Assembly (NCBI GenBank): GCA_036493735.1
Contig: DASXPH010000069.1
Span: forward strand, 1-64,000
Length of the DNA: 64,000 nt
Direction: 5' to 3'
DNA from: AG2 sp036493735
Lineage (GTDB): Bacteria; Gemmatimonadota; Gemmatimonadetes; Gemmatimonadales; Gemmatimonadaceae
In this document: positions 34,876-43,601 of the stretch, one piece after another
Numbering within the stretch: the first letter of the stretch is position 1
Layout: each line of letters begins with the position of its first letter
Notes under the pieces: generated by a model
Databases searched by the model: none
What the model saw: the letters and a program-made list of their open reading frames with translations, nothing else
What the model was told of the DNA's origin: nothing
Translations under genes and position numbers: made by a program

Positions 34876-35268
34876 CTATGGTCCTTTCGTCCCCGGCGCG
34901 CCACGCTCCGGCGTGGCCGAGAGAATGGCGTCGATCTCGTCGAAGCCCACGGGCTTCAGCAAGTAGTGATCGAAGCCGGCAGTCTCTATTTGCGCCTCGA
35001 GCTCGGCGTCATGTCGTCCCGTCATCGCGACGAGCACGATCCCGGACAGCCGCGGCTCGGCGCGCAATAGGCCCGCGACGGCGAGTCCGTCGTCCGGACC
35101 CTTCAGGCTGATGTCGAGTAGCACGACGGCCGGTTGAAACTCGACCGCGACCTGGACAATGTTGTCGGCGGTGTACGACGTGGCAACGACGTAGCCGGCG
35201 ATGCGCAACAGCTGCGCGATGGCCATGGTGGCCGGGACGTAGTCATCAATTACCAGGACGCGAAGCAC
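34876..35268 (-). CDS. Stand-alone CheY-like response regulator
   Basis: 130 residues from the GTG at 35268 (CCGGAAG Shine-Dalgarno). A single receiver domain: RVLVIDDYVPATMAIAQLLR with the acidic pair, phospho-acceptor Asp in AVVLLDISLKGPDDG, conserved Thr in VAMTGRHDAE and Lys in LLKPVGF. No output domain. It follows the NarL-type regulator by 13 nt in the same operon, so it may compete for phosphate from the MASE1 kinase. Confidence 0.85.
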   Translation of the reverse strand: MLRVLVIDDYVPATMAIAQLLRIAGYVVATSYTADNIVQVAVEFQPAVVLLDISLKGPDDGLAVAGLLRAEPRLSGIVLVAMTGRHDAELEAQIETAGFDHYLLKPVGFDEIDAILSATPERGAPGTKGP

Positions 35269-35281
35269 GGTGAGCTTCCGG

Positions 35282-35911
35282 TCACGCACTGAGGTCTGGG
35301 TTGCGCAGCGCGTACTGAATGAGCTCGGCCGTGCTGCGCAAACCAAGCGACTCCATCATTTCGTACTTGTGACTCTCCACAGTTCGGGGTGAGAGATGCA
35401 GAATGGCGGCGATCTCTTTCATACGCTTACCCTCGGCGATGAGATGGAGCACCTGACGCTGTCGGACGGTCGGTCGCACAGTACGGGGCGCGATGCCGTC
35501 GAGCGAGGCGATCTCGTCTCGTGAGATGAGCGGCGTGAGATACGCGCGACCGGCGAGCACTTCCCGAATCGCGATGATGAGCTCTTCGCCCGCCGAGTTT
35601 TTCAACACATATCCCCACGCGCCGAGACGGAAGGCTTCGGTGGCGAGATGGGCGTCGGCATGCATGGTGAGGACGACGACGCGAGACGGCAGGTTCATCG
35701 GCGCGAGGCGGCGGAGCACGCCTAACGCGTCGAGGCCTGGCATCGCCAGATCCGAGACGATGACGTCAGGGCGCAGCCGAGCGGCGGCGTCGACGAGAGA
35801 AGGGCCGTCCGCTACGCTGCCGACCAGATCGAATTCGTCCTTGAGCAAGCTGCGCAGCCCATCCGCGACGATGATGTGGTCATCCGCCAGGAGAAGCGTC
35901 GGACGGTCCAT
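35282..35911 (-). CDS. NarL/FixJ-type response regulator
   Basis: 209 residues from the ATG at 35911 (CAGGAG Shine-Dalgarno). Receiver at 1-120: LLLADDHIIVADGLRSLL, phospho-Asp in DVIVSDLAMPGLD, Lys in GYVLKNSAGEE. LuxR-type HTH at about 145-205: VRQRQVLHLIAEGKRMKEIA, then LSPRTVESHKYEMMESLGLR. It overlaps the 3' end of the kinase gene by 32 bp, which suggests coupled translation. DNA target unknown. Confidence 0.92.
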   Translation of the reverse strand: MDRPTLLLADDHIIVADGLRSLLKDEFDLVGSVADGPSLVDAAARLRPDVIVSDLAMPGLDALGVLRRLAPMNLPSRVVVLTMHADAHLATEAFRLGAWGYVLKNSAGEELIIAIREVLAGRAYLTPLISRDEIASLDGIAPRTVRPTVRQRQVLHLIAEGKRMKEIAAILHLSPRTVESHKYEMMESLGLRSTAELIQYALRNPDLSA

Positions 35912-37607
35912 GAGTGCTCCTGTTGGGAACTCGCAGGAAGATGCGCGTGCCGTGGCCCGGCGCCGTGTCCACGCGCACGGATCCACCAACAACGCGCGCC
36001 CGCTCGTCCATGCTCGTCAGACCGAGGCCGCCGCGACGCCGCGCCACCGGCTCGTCGAAGCCCCGGCCTTCGTCCTCGACTTTCAGCTCGAGCGCCCCAT
36101 CGGCCGAACGCAGCGTAACCTGTGCCGTGGTCGCGCCGGAATGTCGAGCGGCGTTACGGAGCGCCTCCTGCGTCACGCGATAGACGCAGAGCGCCACGTC
36201 ATCGAGGACGTCGACGTCGACGTCGCGCTTGACCGAGAGCACGGCACGCATGGCGTCGCCGCGAGTGTATTGCGCGCAGAGCTCACGCATCGCCGGCACG
36301 AGGCCAGCGTGGCGGAGCGCCGCCGGATGCAATTCATGCGAGAGCGCGCGAATGCTGTCCGCGGCGTGCATCGCCTGGCGCTGGAGCGCGGCCACCTCAT
36401 CGCGGAGAGGATCGTCGTTGGGGAGTCGTCGCTTCAGCGCGCTGAGTCCAATGCCGAGGGCGGCGAGTTGCTGATTCACATCGTCGTGGAGCTCGCGAGC
36501 GATGCGTGTTCGCTCCTCTTCGGTGGCTGTCAACAGCCGACCAGCCAGGTTGCGAATCTGGGCAAGGCTCTGATTGAGGGCCTGCTGGCTCGCCGCCAGC
36601 GCGCGCGAGGTGCCCTCTCGATCCTGAACCACGGCGCAGAGGCACATGACGGGCACGGCGATCGCCAGAAGCTCGAATTGCACTGCCGGTACGATTTCAT
36701 TCATGCGGTGGAGCGGCTGCTCACCGTGCCGGAAGGCCATCCACGTCGTTAGGTAGGTGAAGGCCAGCAGCAGCGTGCCCGTCATTCCAAGGCCGAACCG
36801 AACCGCCGCCCAGACGACGAACACAAGAGGCAGATAGGCGACGGTCGCACTCTCGATCGACTCCACTGGTTGAGCGAACGCGAACAGACTCGTCCCTACG
36901 AGGCCGACGAGTAGTATCGCCGCTTCGTGCCAGCGCGACGCGAGCTCGGCGCGCAGTACCGAGCGGCGACTCGTCAGCAGCGACACCGCGGCGGGCACGA
37001 AGATGATGTTTGTCAACACATTGGCGCGCGCTCGAGTGGAAAACGCGAGCCAGTAGTTGTCGCTCCAGTTCGTGAGGACCGTGAGCCCAGCGTCAGCAAA
37101 TGAAACGAGAATCGTCGGCACCGCGGCGCTGAGCACGAGGAAGCCGATCATGCGCTTCAGTCCTTCGATGCGAGTCTCGTTCGGCGACAAAAAGCGCCAG
37201 ACTGTCGCTCCGAGCATCGCGTCGGCACAGTTCGTTGTATAGATCAACGCCATCGTGCCGAGGGGCGCGTGACTTTGCCAGCCGACGAGCAGTTGAGCAG
37301 GAAGAGAGGCCAGCAGCAGCATTGCCCATCGCCGCGGCGGGTTCACGATGCAGACCGCCAGGAGAATCGAATTGGGCAGCCACAACACTGATTGCGGCAC
37401 CTGCGGCGACTGGAGCAAGAACCCGACGCGAGCGCCTGCGTAGTAGCTCAGCGCCACGAGGAGGGCGCGACGGACGCGCAGCATCGCTCGGTGACGACTC
37501 GACGACGCGCCAGTCGAAGACTCGAGTGGGAGTCGCGTGAGCGAGTCCCACCGTCCGGTGAGGCCTAACTGTGTCGCTCCGCGTTTCGCCTGGGCATCCA
37601 ATAGCAT
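35880..37607 (-). CDS. MASE1 sensor histidine kinase (HisKA_3 type)
   Basis: 575 residues. Residues about 45-300 form a MASE1 membrane sensor of eight helices (VPQSVLWLPNSILLAVCIVN; ARANVLTNIIFVPAAVSLL). Residues about 335-560 are the kinase of the NarX/HisKA_3 group: H-box ARELHDDVNQQLAALGIGL with phospho-His, then the ATPase with QEALRNAARHSGA (N-box), EDEGRGFDE and RGGLGLTSMDERA. The ATG at 37607 is used; an internal ATG at 37484 begins just before the first helix and is possible. No TTGG-CCAA site is seen upstream. Confidence 0.88.
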   Translation of the reverse strand: MLLDAQAKRGATQLGLTGRWDSLTRLPLESSTGASSSRHRAMLRVRRALLVALSYYAGARVGFLLQSPQVPQSVLWLPNSILLAVCIVNPPRRWAMLLLASLPAQLLVGWQSHAPLGTMALIYTTNCADAMLGATVWRFLSPNETRIEGLKRMIGFLVLSAAVPTILVSFADAGLTVLTNWSDNYWLAFSTRARANVLTNIIFVPAAVSLLTSRRSVLRAELASRWHEAAILLVGLVGTSLFAFAQPVESIESATVAYLPLVFVVWAAVRFGLGMTGTLLLAFTYLTTWMAFRHGEQPLHRMNEIVPAVQFELLAIAVPVMCLCAVVQDREGTSRALAASQQALNQSLAQIRNLAGRLLTATEEERTRIARELHDDVNQQLAALGIGLSALKRRLPNDDPLRDEVAALQRQAMHAADSIRALSHELHPAALRHAGLVPAMRELCAQYTRGDAMRAVLSVKRDVDVDVLDDVALCVYRVTQEALRNAARHSGATTAQVTLRSADGALELKVEDEGRGFDEPVARRRGGLGLTSMDERARVVGGSVRVDTAPGHGTRIFLRVPNRSTHGPSDASPGG

Positions 37608-37777
37608 CGATGATGACCTTCGGACGAACTACTGCCACCGCGCGGAGCCGAAGCACTCGAACCGCGTCTTCTCTGCGATTTACCGCGCTATTCAGGACTT
37701 CTCAACCCGTATTTTTCCGGGGTAGCCGCTGTCGCCGCATCGCTGGTAACATGCCGCCTCGGCGCCAACATGGCACG

Positions 37778-38208
37778 TCATCCCGGAAACATCCAGATGA
37801 TGCCCGGTGCGGCCCCGAGCAGAGCAATGAGGGTCAGCCACTCGATGAGCCGCCGTTGCGACTGAGAGTCGCCGTTGTCGATCGCCCGTTCGACCCCGCC
37901 GGCAGCGATGCAGCGCCAGCACCATTCACAAGCAGCCGAATAACACCATCCCCAAGCCGATCTGCGAGGTGCTCTTCAAGAGATCGAGCGGACGCGAACG
38001 CTCAATGTGCTCGCTCTCGTACAGATATCGACTGAAACGATTCATGGTAATGCCGAGACTTATCACGGCGATCGCGTTCCTCGTATAGGCGACATGCGTT
38101 CGCTCGTTCGCGAGACGTTCGGCATTGTGATAGTGGGATAGACAGTAGCTCGCGGCGATCGGGAGCGGGCGCGACGGCGCGTTCCTGGCCCGGCGCCACG
38201 GCGCTCAT
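37778..38208 (-). pseudogene. Decayed DUF202 (YidH-like) membrane protein gene
   Basis: The minus strand codes pieces of a DUF202 protein in different frames. The ATG at 38208 overlaps the GTPase stop (ATGA) and begins MSAVAPGQERAVAP. After one frame change comes the diagnostic LANERTHVAYTRNAIAVISL, then GITMNRFSRYLYESEHI and GLGMVLFGCL, stopped by an in-frame TGA. After a second frame change it ends RRLIEWLTLIALLGAAPGI. Two frameshifts plus a stop indicate loss of function, unless sequencing errors are involved. The 170 bp between 37608 and 37777 hold nothing recognisable. Confidence 0.7.
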
Positions 38209-39305
38209 GAGAATTCTCCAATCGAGCGTCGCGACTTCGTAGGCCGCAAGGGCGGCTGGAAATGACTCGGTTCCGTGATCTCCATGCCAGCCGGGTGTTC
38301 CTCACCCTCCCGCGGTTTGCCAGTCCCCGCGGCTGCCGCCAGACCAACGAGCGCGATCCAGCTCAGTGGATCGGCCTCGGGATCTCCCCACGGCTCGTCC
38401 CGGGACAGGGACCAGCGCAGTCCACAACGGTGAAATTGAAAGCGATGACTCCGTTCGCCAGTGATGCGGAGAACCCCGTCACCACGCAGGATGCTGTCCG
38501 GCAGGCCGTCGACCCACGATCGGAAAGAGCGGGCGTCGACGGTGCTGCGTGTCGTGAGCAGCCAGGCGCGGTAGTCGTCCGCGTGCCGAGGCTGCACGAC
38601 CCGATTGTGACGCGCCTCCGACTCGATCGAGAACCCTGGCGACCACTCACCGTGAATGGCATGCACCGGTGCGTGCTCGATGGTTGCACCGAGCACCATC
38701 GCCGCCGGCACGAGACAATGCTCACTCTCGATCAGTCGAGCCCGGGCGCTTCGCTGCAGTATCCAGCGACGGACGACCGAGCGCAATGCCGGTTTGAGCA
38801 CGTCCACCTTGTTGAGGATGAGCAGTTCGGCTTGTTGCAGCTGTGCCTCGAGGCCACCATCTGGCTCGGCTCCCTCCTCGCGAAGTTGAGCAATCTCTGG
38901 TGCGCTGAGCACCGTGATCAGCCCGCCCGGCCGGAAGCCGGGGAGAAAGGAATAGCCGGACATGCGAAGCAGCGTAGCCGAGGAAGACGCCTCGACGACC
39001 ACATGCTCTGGCAGGTTGGCATGATGCGTCTCGTGCAGCGTCAGCAGCGCGGTGCCGACATCACCATCGAGCGCGAGGCACACTGATCCATTATGCAACT
39101 CGATCGAGTTCGAGAGCGTTTTCGCAATCACCGCGCTGGTCAGGGCGAGCGACGATGGATGATCGAGAACGACTGCAATGCGACGGCCATCACTGCAGGC
39201 GAGCAGGTGCCGCAACAATGTTGTCTTTCCCGCCCCCTCGGGACCGCCGACGATCGTGAGTGGGACTCGTTGTCGACCACCACTTGCGAGCACGAATCGA
39301 TTCAT
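38205..39305 (-). CDS. G3E-family P-loop GTPase (CobW/YjiA-like) with altered metal motif
   Basis: 366 residues. N-terminal GTPase domain with P-loop GGPEGAGKTTLL at 20-31 and guanine motif NKVD at about 165. The C-terminal region resembles the CobW C-domain (FRSWVDGLPDSILRGDGVLR). In the usual place of the zinc motif CxCC there is only NGSVCLAL, with one cysteine, so the metal-chaperone role typical of COG0523 may be altered. Start has a GGAGG Shine-Dalgarno. It is followed by the DUF202 pseudogene with ATGA overlap. TTGGCCCAA is 80 bp upstream. Confidence 0.8.
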   Translation of the reverse strand: MNRFVLASGGRQRVPLTIVGGPEGAGKTTLLRHLLACSDGRRIAVVLDHPSSLALTSAVIAKTLSNSIELHNGSVCLALDGDVGTALLTLHETHHANLPEHVVVEASSSATLLRMSGYSFLPGFRPGGLITVLSAPEIAQLREEGAEPDGGLEAQLQQAELLILNKVDVLKPALRSVVRRWILQRSARARLIESEHCLVPAAMVLGATIEHAPVHAIHGEWSPGFSIESEARHNRVVQPRHADDYRAWLLTTRSTVDARSFRSWVDGLPDSILRGDGVLRITGERSHRFQFHRCGLRWSLSRDEPWGDPEADPLSWIALVGLAAAAGTGKPREGEEHPAGMEITEPSHFQPPLRPTKSRRSIGEFS

Positions 39306-39382
39306 AAGGCCTCCGTCTCCATCTCGACCGCGCTGGCTGGCGCAAATCGGTGGGAAGCATCTCGCGATACCGCGAAGTGCTC

Positions 39383-39394
39383 AATTGGCCCAAG
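39383..39394 (-). promoter_or_regulatory. TTGGGCCAA site upstream of the G3E GTPase
   Basis: CTTGGGCCAATT on the minus strand, about 80 bp before the GTPase start at 39305; nearly a perfect palindrome. Confidence 0.55.
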
Positions 39395-39453
39395 AGCCCA
39401 GCCCGTGCCGATGACGGGGAGTAACACCTTGGTAACGAAGGCCCGATGGGTCC

Positions 39454-39463
39454 TAGGTCCAAT
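39454..39463 (+). promoter_or_regulatory. TTGG-CCAA-type site upstream of the degenerate kinase gene
   Basis: TAGGTCCAAT on the plus strand, 75 bp before the ATG at 39538. Confidence 0.45.
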
Positions 39464-39537
39464 CGAATCGAGCGCGTATAAGGGAATGCTTTGGAGAAGT
39501 GCCTAACCGCGCTGCGTCGAAGCGAGCGGTGGAAATC

Positions 39538-40374
39538 ATGGACCGAGAGGCTGGGGTTGGTATGAAGCTCGGAACGCAGGCGCAATCGCTCCGTGACCGA
39601 CGACGTGCGTCGGATGGCGGGGCATCGGACGAGGCACCCATGACCGCGGCCGCACTCCCATTTGCCACGCTCCTCGATCGGATCGAGACCGAGTCGCGCT
39701 CGCGAGGGAGTGCGCAGGAGATGATCAGCGAGCTATCGCACGATCTGCGACAGCCGCTCACGTCGCTGAAGATGAACCTGCAGTGTGCCGTGCGTCTGCT
39801 GCAGCTCCCGAACCCGCGGATCGCGATTGCGCTCGAGGCGCTCACCGACTGTTTGGGGATGGAGTCGGACATCACCGAACTCGTCACCCAGGCACATCGG
39901 CGTACGAGTGCACTGGTGACGACGACAACGTCCTTCGCGGTGAACGATCTGGTGCACGACCTCGTCACCACCATCCGCTGTTTCGAGCCGGCGTGGCGAA
40001 AGCGCCTCGTTGAAGAGTTGGCGGAGGAATCACCGTTGGTCGAGGGTCGCGCGTGGCGATTGCGCTTCTCGCTCCTGTCGACTGTCCGCCATCTCTTGCT
40101 GCTGGACGAATGGAACGAATCTGCTGACGATCCGATGCACATCGAGGTGCGAAGCGCTCCCTCCAGCGCTCAGATCGCCTTGACCGAGGTGCCTGCCGAG
40201 TCGCTCGAATCCGCGCGGCTCCAGCCGATGCTCAGCTTGATGCGGACCGTCTCGCATCGTCTGGGTGGAACCGCGACCACGGAGATCAGGAACGATCGTG
40301 GGCTGGTGCTCGTCTCCCTTCCCCTGGCACCCCCGAACATGAGAATGCTGCCAGGAGGGCCGCATGGAGTCTGA
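39538..40374 (+). CDS. Degenerate histidine kinase-like protein
   Basis: 278 residues from the ATG at 39538 (a GTG at 39499 is possible but its Shine-Dalgarno is too close). There is an H-box SELSHDLRQPLTSLKMNLQ with the phospho-His. The C-terminal part aligns in layout with a HATPase domain (EGRAWRLRFSLLSTVRHLL; MLSLMRTVSHRLGG) but lacks the Asn of the N-box and the DxGxG and GxG loops. It has no membrane segment. It may be a phosphotransfer or scaffold protein rather than a kinase. Its stop overlaps the start of the next response regulator by 11 bp. Confidence 0.75.
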   Translation: MDREAGVGMKLGTQAQSLRDRRRASDGGASDEAPMTAAALPFATLLDRIETESRSRGSAQEMISELSHDLRQPLTSLKMNLQCAVRLLQLPNPRIAIALEALTDCLGMESDITELVTQAHRRTSALVTTTTSFAVNDLVHDLVTTIRCFEPAWRKRLVEELAEESPLVEGRAWRLRFSLLSTVRHLLLLDEWNESADDPMHIEVRSAPSSAQIALTEVPAESLESARLQPMLSLMRTVSHRLGGTATTEIRNDRGLVLVSLPLAPPNMRMLPGGPHGV

Positions 40375-41158
40375 AGGATTGGTCGTCGTCGTGGATGACG
40401 ATGAACGGATTTGCCGCGCCGTTCAACGAATGCTCATCAGTGCTGGCTATCGCGTCCGCGCGTTCACGTCCGCGCGCGCCTATCTCGCCGAACAGGAAGG
40501 GATGGAACCTTCCTGCCTGGTAGTGGACATCAAGATTCCCGACATCGATGGACTGTCGATGTTGCGCGAGTCGCGCGCGGCCGGCCTCGAGACGCCAGCG
40601 GTGTTCATCACCGGCAGCGCGGATCTCGATGCCGCGGTGAAGGCGATGAAGCTCGGCGCCTTCGATCTCCTCGAGAAGCCACTCGACGAGTCGGCGCTCC
40701 TCATGGCGATCGAGGGCGCCATTCAGCATGGTGAGCATCAGCGGGGTGAGCGCGAGCATCTCGCGGAGCTTTGGCGTGCCGCTGAGACGATTACCGCTCG
40801 GGAAGCACAGGTCTGCGCGCTCGTCGCGTCGGGCCGGCTCAACAAACAAATCGCGGCGGTGATCGGTACGACCGAAAAGACCGTGAAGGTGCATCGCGCC
40901 CGTGCGATGTCGAAGCTGGGGGCGCATTCCGTTGCGGAGCTGGTTCGATCGGTGGATCAGCTGCTTGCGCCAGCCGGTCCGACGAGCATCGTCACCGCCG
41001 ATCACCGGCTCATTCATCGTCCTCGCGTGCTCGACATCATGGCCACCGCGCTTCGCACGGCGGCCGATGGAGCGGAGAGTCTCACTCTTCGTACTGAAAG
41101 TACTCGCGCACACTCCACAGAATCATCCGATAATGTAAGTCATCTTCCCGCGTCGTAG
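40364..41158 (+). CDS. FixJ-type response regulator
   Basis: 264 residues, CAGGAGG Shine-Dalgarno. Receiver domain: LVVVVDDDERICRAVQRMLI, phospho-Asp in CLVVDIKIPDIDGLS, Thr in FITGSAD, Lys in LLEKPLDES. LuxR-type HTH at about 145-200: ITAREAQVCALVASGRLNKQ, then EKTVKVHRARAMSKLG. The last 55 residues are unusual and overlap, on the opposite strand, the end of the small gene at 41082. The partner is presumably the degenerate kinase before it. Confidence 0.9.
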   Translation: MESEGLVVVVDDDERICRAVQRMLISAGYRVRAFTSARAYLAEQEGMEPSCLVVDIKIPDIDGLSMLRESRAAGLETPAVFITGSADLDAAVKAMKLGAFDLLEKPLDESALLMAIEGAIQHGEHQRGEREHLAELWRAAETITAREAQVCALVASGRLNKQIAAVIGTTEKTVKVHRARAMSKLGAHSVAELVRSVDQLLAPAGPTSIVTADHRLIHRPRVLDIMATALRTAADGAESLTLRTESTRAHSTESSDNVSHLPAS

Positions 41159-41402
41159 CCGCGCGAAGCGCGCCACGAGCCGTGGCGCGCTTGAGGAAGA
41201 TGACCATCTGTTCCGGCTTGTCGCCACGCTCACGCGAGGCGGCTGCCGTCGCGCGCACCGCGCGCTGCAGCTCGGACAGATCCGGAGATGACTCGTACGG
41301 TTCGGTTGCCAATACGCTCCGCATCAATGAGCGCAGGCGTGTGCTTGTTGCGTCGACCGAAACGGCGGGCTGGTAGATCGGCGCGTGTAGTAGGGTCGCC
41401 AT
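41082..41402 (-). CDS. Small helical protein of a family also found at 58238
   Basis: 106 residues, no signal peptide or membrane segment. The helical pattern LQRAVRATAAASRERGDKPE, then QMVIFLKRATARG and a C-terminal LWSVREYFQ resembles the protein at 58238-58816 (VRAIVSYTVQMLRGRGAGPE; WAVEEFYG). Both overlap a convergent neighbour at their 3' ends, here by 77 bp. TTGG-CCAA-type sites are upstream of both. Unknown function. Confidence 0.65.
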   Translation of the reverse strand: MATLLHAPIYQPAVSVDATSTRLRSLMRSVLATEPYESSPDLSELQRAVRATAAASRERGDKPEQMVIFLKRATARGALRAATTREDDLHYRMILWSVREYFQYEE

Positions 41403-41436
41403 GCCGTCAAAGCTTCACTCTTTGTTCGCGGCAGCC

Positions 41437-41447
41437 ATTGGACCTTT
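41437..41447 (-). promoter_or_regulatory. TTGG-CCAA-type site upstream of the 41402 gene
   Basis: AAAGGTCCAATGG on the minus strand, 35 bp before the start. Confidence 0.45.
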
Positions 41448-41484
41448 GTAATACTGCGCCAACGCGCCGCTGTTCCTTGCGGCC

Positions 41485-41497
41485 TTTGGTCCACTGT
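41485..41497 (+). promoter_or_regulatory. TTGG-CCAA-type site upstream of the CHASE3-like kinase
   Basis: TTTGGTCCACTGT on the plus strand, about 58 bp before the ATG at 41553. Confidence 0.5.
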
Positions 41498-41552
41498 GTG
41501 GCGCAGCGTTACGAGTGGCAACCTCCGCGCAGAGCACCGTTGGAGGAAAGCC

Positions 41553-43580
41553 ATGGCCAACTCACACGTGGCGCAAACCAGCGAGCAGCAATCTTCGGAA
41601 CGTCGCGAAACACACGCCAACAGCCTGTCCTTCTTCGGTATACGAAGTCTCTCGTGGCTGCCGCTGACGCTCGTCGTGCTTTCGCTCGCCGGGCTCGCGA
41701 TCACCCCACTCGTCCTTCAACAACGGACGCGGAACATGCGCGACGATGTCCGCGAGGTTGGCGAGCCGGGGCGTCTCCTGCTTGGCGAGCTCCGTCTGGG
41801 ACTCGCGCGCGAGCTCTCCACAGCCGAACGCTTCGCGCTCACTGGCGCAAGCGACGACTGGTTCGGCTACCATCGAGCGGCCGCCCGCGACGACTCCCTC
41901 GTCGGGAAGCTGGATCTCACGCTGCGCGGCATGGGCAACATGTCGCGCAGCGCGGTGGCGAACCTGAAGCGAAGTATCGCTGACTGGCGTGCTCAATCAG
42001 CGATGAACGAGCCAATCGGCTCGCCGGATGCCTTGCGCCAGGCGGCGCTCCACGGGATCGACTACGAGGACCTTCTCGCGGCGACCGTGCGGATCGACTC
42101 GGCAGTTGCGCGGGCGATGCAGTCGCGACGCGTCGAGATCGACGACGCCGAAGATCTCGAGGTGAAGGCGGCGATCGCCTTCGTGATCTTCGGCTGCGCG
42201 GCGTCGGCAGCCGTCCTCTTTCTCACGCTACGTGACCGGCACCTCCGAACGGTCCTGCGCCGTCGGGCCGAAGAGGAAGCATCTCTGCGACGACTCGCCG
42301 GCTCGCTGAGCGGTGCGCTGACGGTCGATGAAGTCGCGACGCTCACGGTGTCCGCAGCATTGCACTCGAGTCGTATCGGCGGTGCCTACGTCGCATGCGC
42401 AGAAGATGGTGAGCTCGTGACGATCGCGGGCCAGGGTGCCCAGGTACCGACGGCGGGAATGCGATCGACGATTCCAAAGTGGCTCAACGAGAGTGCCGAC
42501 CGAGATCAGCCGCGCATTTTCACGACGGAGGTTCGCGTGGGCCCTGGCACGGGGCCGCATGCCGACATCAGACGATTCGGGTCCCTGCTCGTCGTACCGC
42601 TCAGCTATGACGGTGAAATCATCGGTGCGTTGGGCATCGCCTCGGCTGGCGGCCGACGACAATTTCGCGAATCCTCATTGCGCTTCGGTCGCTCGCTGGG
42701 GGACCTCGCCGCGGTCGCACTGCATCGGGCGCAAGCGCTGGAGAGCGAGCGCAAAGCGCGCGCGGAAGCCGAGAGCGCCGTTCGGACTCGCGACGCGGTC
42801 GTTTCCATCGTCTCGCATGACTTGCGCAATCCGCTCATGGCCATTGTGGGGACCGCGGATCTTCTACTCGAGTCGATCGAGGACGACGGACAAGGCTTCG
42901 CGCGCTCTCAACTTGCCATCCTGAAGCACGCCGCGGAGTCGATGACGCGCCTCATTCGCGACTTGCTCGACATCACGCGGCTGGAATCCGGGCCGTTACC
43001 CGTCCGTCACCAGCGCATAGACGTCACCCATGTCGTGGACGAAGTCGTGGCCATGTTCAACGTCGTTGCCCGCGCACGCCACATCAGCTTGCACCGGGAC
43101 GTGCCGCCGCAACTGCCGGCGGTGCTTGGTGATCCCGATCGCCTGGCGCAGGCGCTGTCGAACCTGCTCGGGAACGCGGTGAAGTTCACTCCGGACGGAG
43201 GCCAGATTCGCGTGAACGTCGACCTCAAGCCTCAGGGGGTGCGCATCTGCGTGCACGACACGGGTCCTGGTATATCCGACGAGCAGATTCCCCATCTCTT
43301 CGATCGCTTTTGGCAGGCCTCACGCGAGGACTCGCGCGGTCTCGGCCTCGGCCTGACGATCGTGAAGGCGATCGTAGACGCGCATGGCGGCGTCATGAAC
43401 GTCGAGAGCTCGCTTGCCCACGGCTCGACGTTCTACATCACCTTGCCGCGCGCCGACCAGGAGCCGTCCAGACCGCCAGTACACACGATGAACGCCGCGC
43501 GCGAGGCTCGCCCGGCGCAACCGCGGGAGCAGGTAATGCTCGCGGCGCCATTCGCTGAAGTGTCTCCCCCACTGGCGTAG
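41553..43580 (+). CDS. Sensor histidine kinase with CHASE3-like and GAF domains
   Basis: 675 residues from the ATG at 41553 (TGGAGGAAAG Shine-Dalgarno). Two membrane helices (WLPLTLVVLSLAGLAITPLV at about 35; AAIAFVIFGCAASAAVLFLT at about 208) bracket a helical CHASE3-like sensor. A GAF domain follows at about 265-410, then HisKA (VSIVSHDLRNPLMAIVGTAD) and HATPase with NLLGNAVKFTPDGG, DTGPGISDEQI and GLGLGLTIVK. Fully equipped kinase. No response regulator is adjacent downstream; a BASS-type transporter follows after 21 bp. It may signal to the FixJ-type regulator upstream. Confidence 0.9.
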   Translation: MANSHVAQTSEQQSSERRETHANSLSFFGIRSLSWLPLTLVVLSLAGLAITPLVLQQRTRNMRDDVREVGEPGRLLLGELRLGLARELSTAERFALTGASDDWFGYHRAAARDDSLVGKLDLTLRGMGNMSRSAVANLKRSIADWRAQSAMNEPIGSPDALRQAALHGIDYEDLLAATVRIDSAVARAMQSRRVEIDDAEDLEVKAAIAFVIFGCAASAAVLFLTLRDRHLRTVLRRRAEEEASLRRLAGSLSGALTVDEVATLTVSAALHSSRIGGAYVACAEDGELVTIAGQGAQVPTAGMRSTIPKWLNESADRDQPRIFTTEVRVGPGTGPHADIRRFGSLLVVPLSYDGEIIGALGIASAGGRRQFRESSLRFGRSLGDLAAVALHRAQALESERKARAEAESAVRTRDAVVSIVSHDLRNPLMAIVGTADLLLESIEDDGQGFARSQLAILKHAAESMTRLIRDLLDITRLESGPLPVRHQRIDVTHVVDEVVAMFNVVARARHISLHRDVPPQLPAVLGDPDRLAQALSNLLGNAVKFTPDGGQIRVNVDLKPQGVRICVHDTGPGISDEQIPHLFDRFWQASREDSRGLGLGLTIVKAIVDAHGGVMNVESSLAHGSTFYITLPRADQEPSRPPVHTMNAAREARPAQPREQVMLAAPFAEVSPPLA

Positions 43581-43601
43581 GCCGATGGCCGCAGGTGGAG
43601 C

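Noticed and set aside
37926..37928. In-frame TGA in the DUF202 frame as a second selenocysteine
   Set aside because: It follows LFGCL at a site where DUF202 proteins have no conserved cysteine, and the frame is also shifted on both sides. Decay is the simpler reading.
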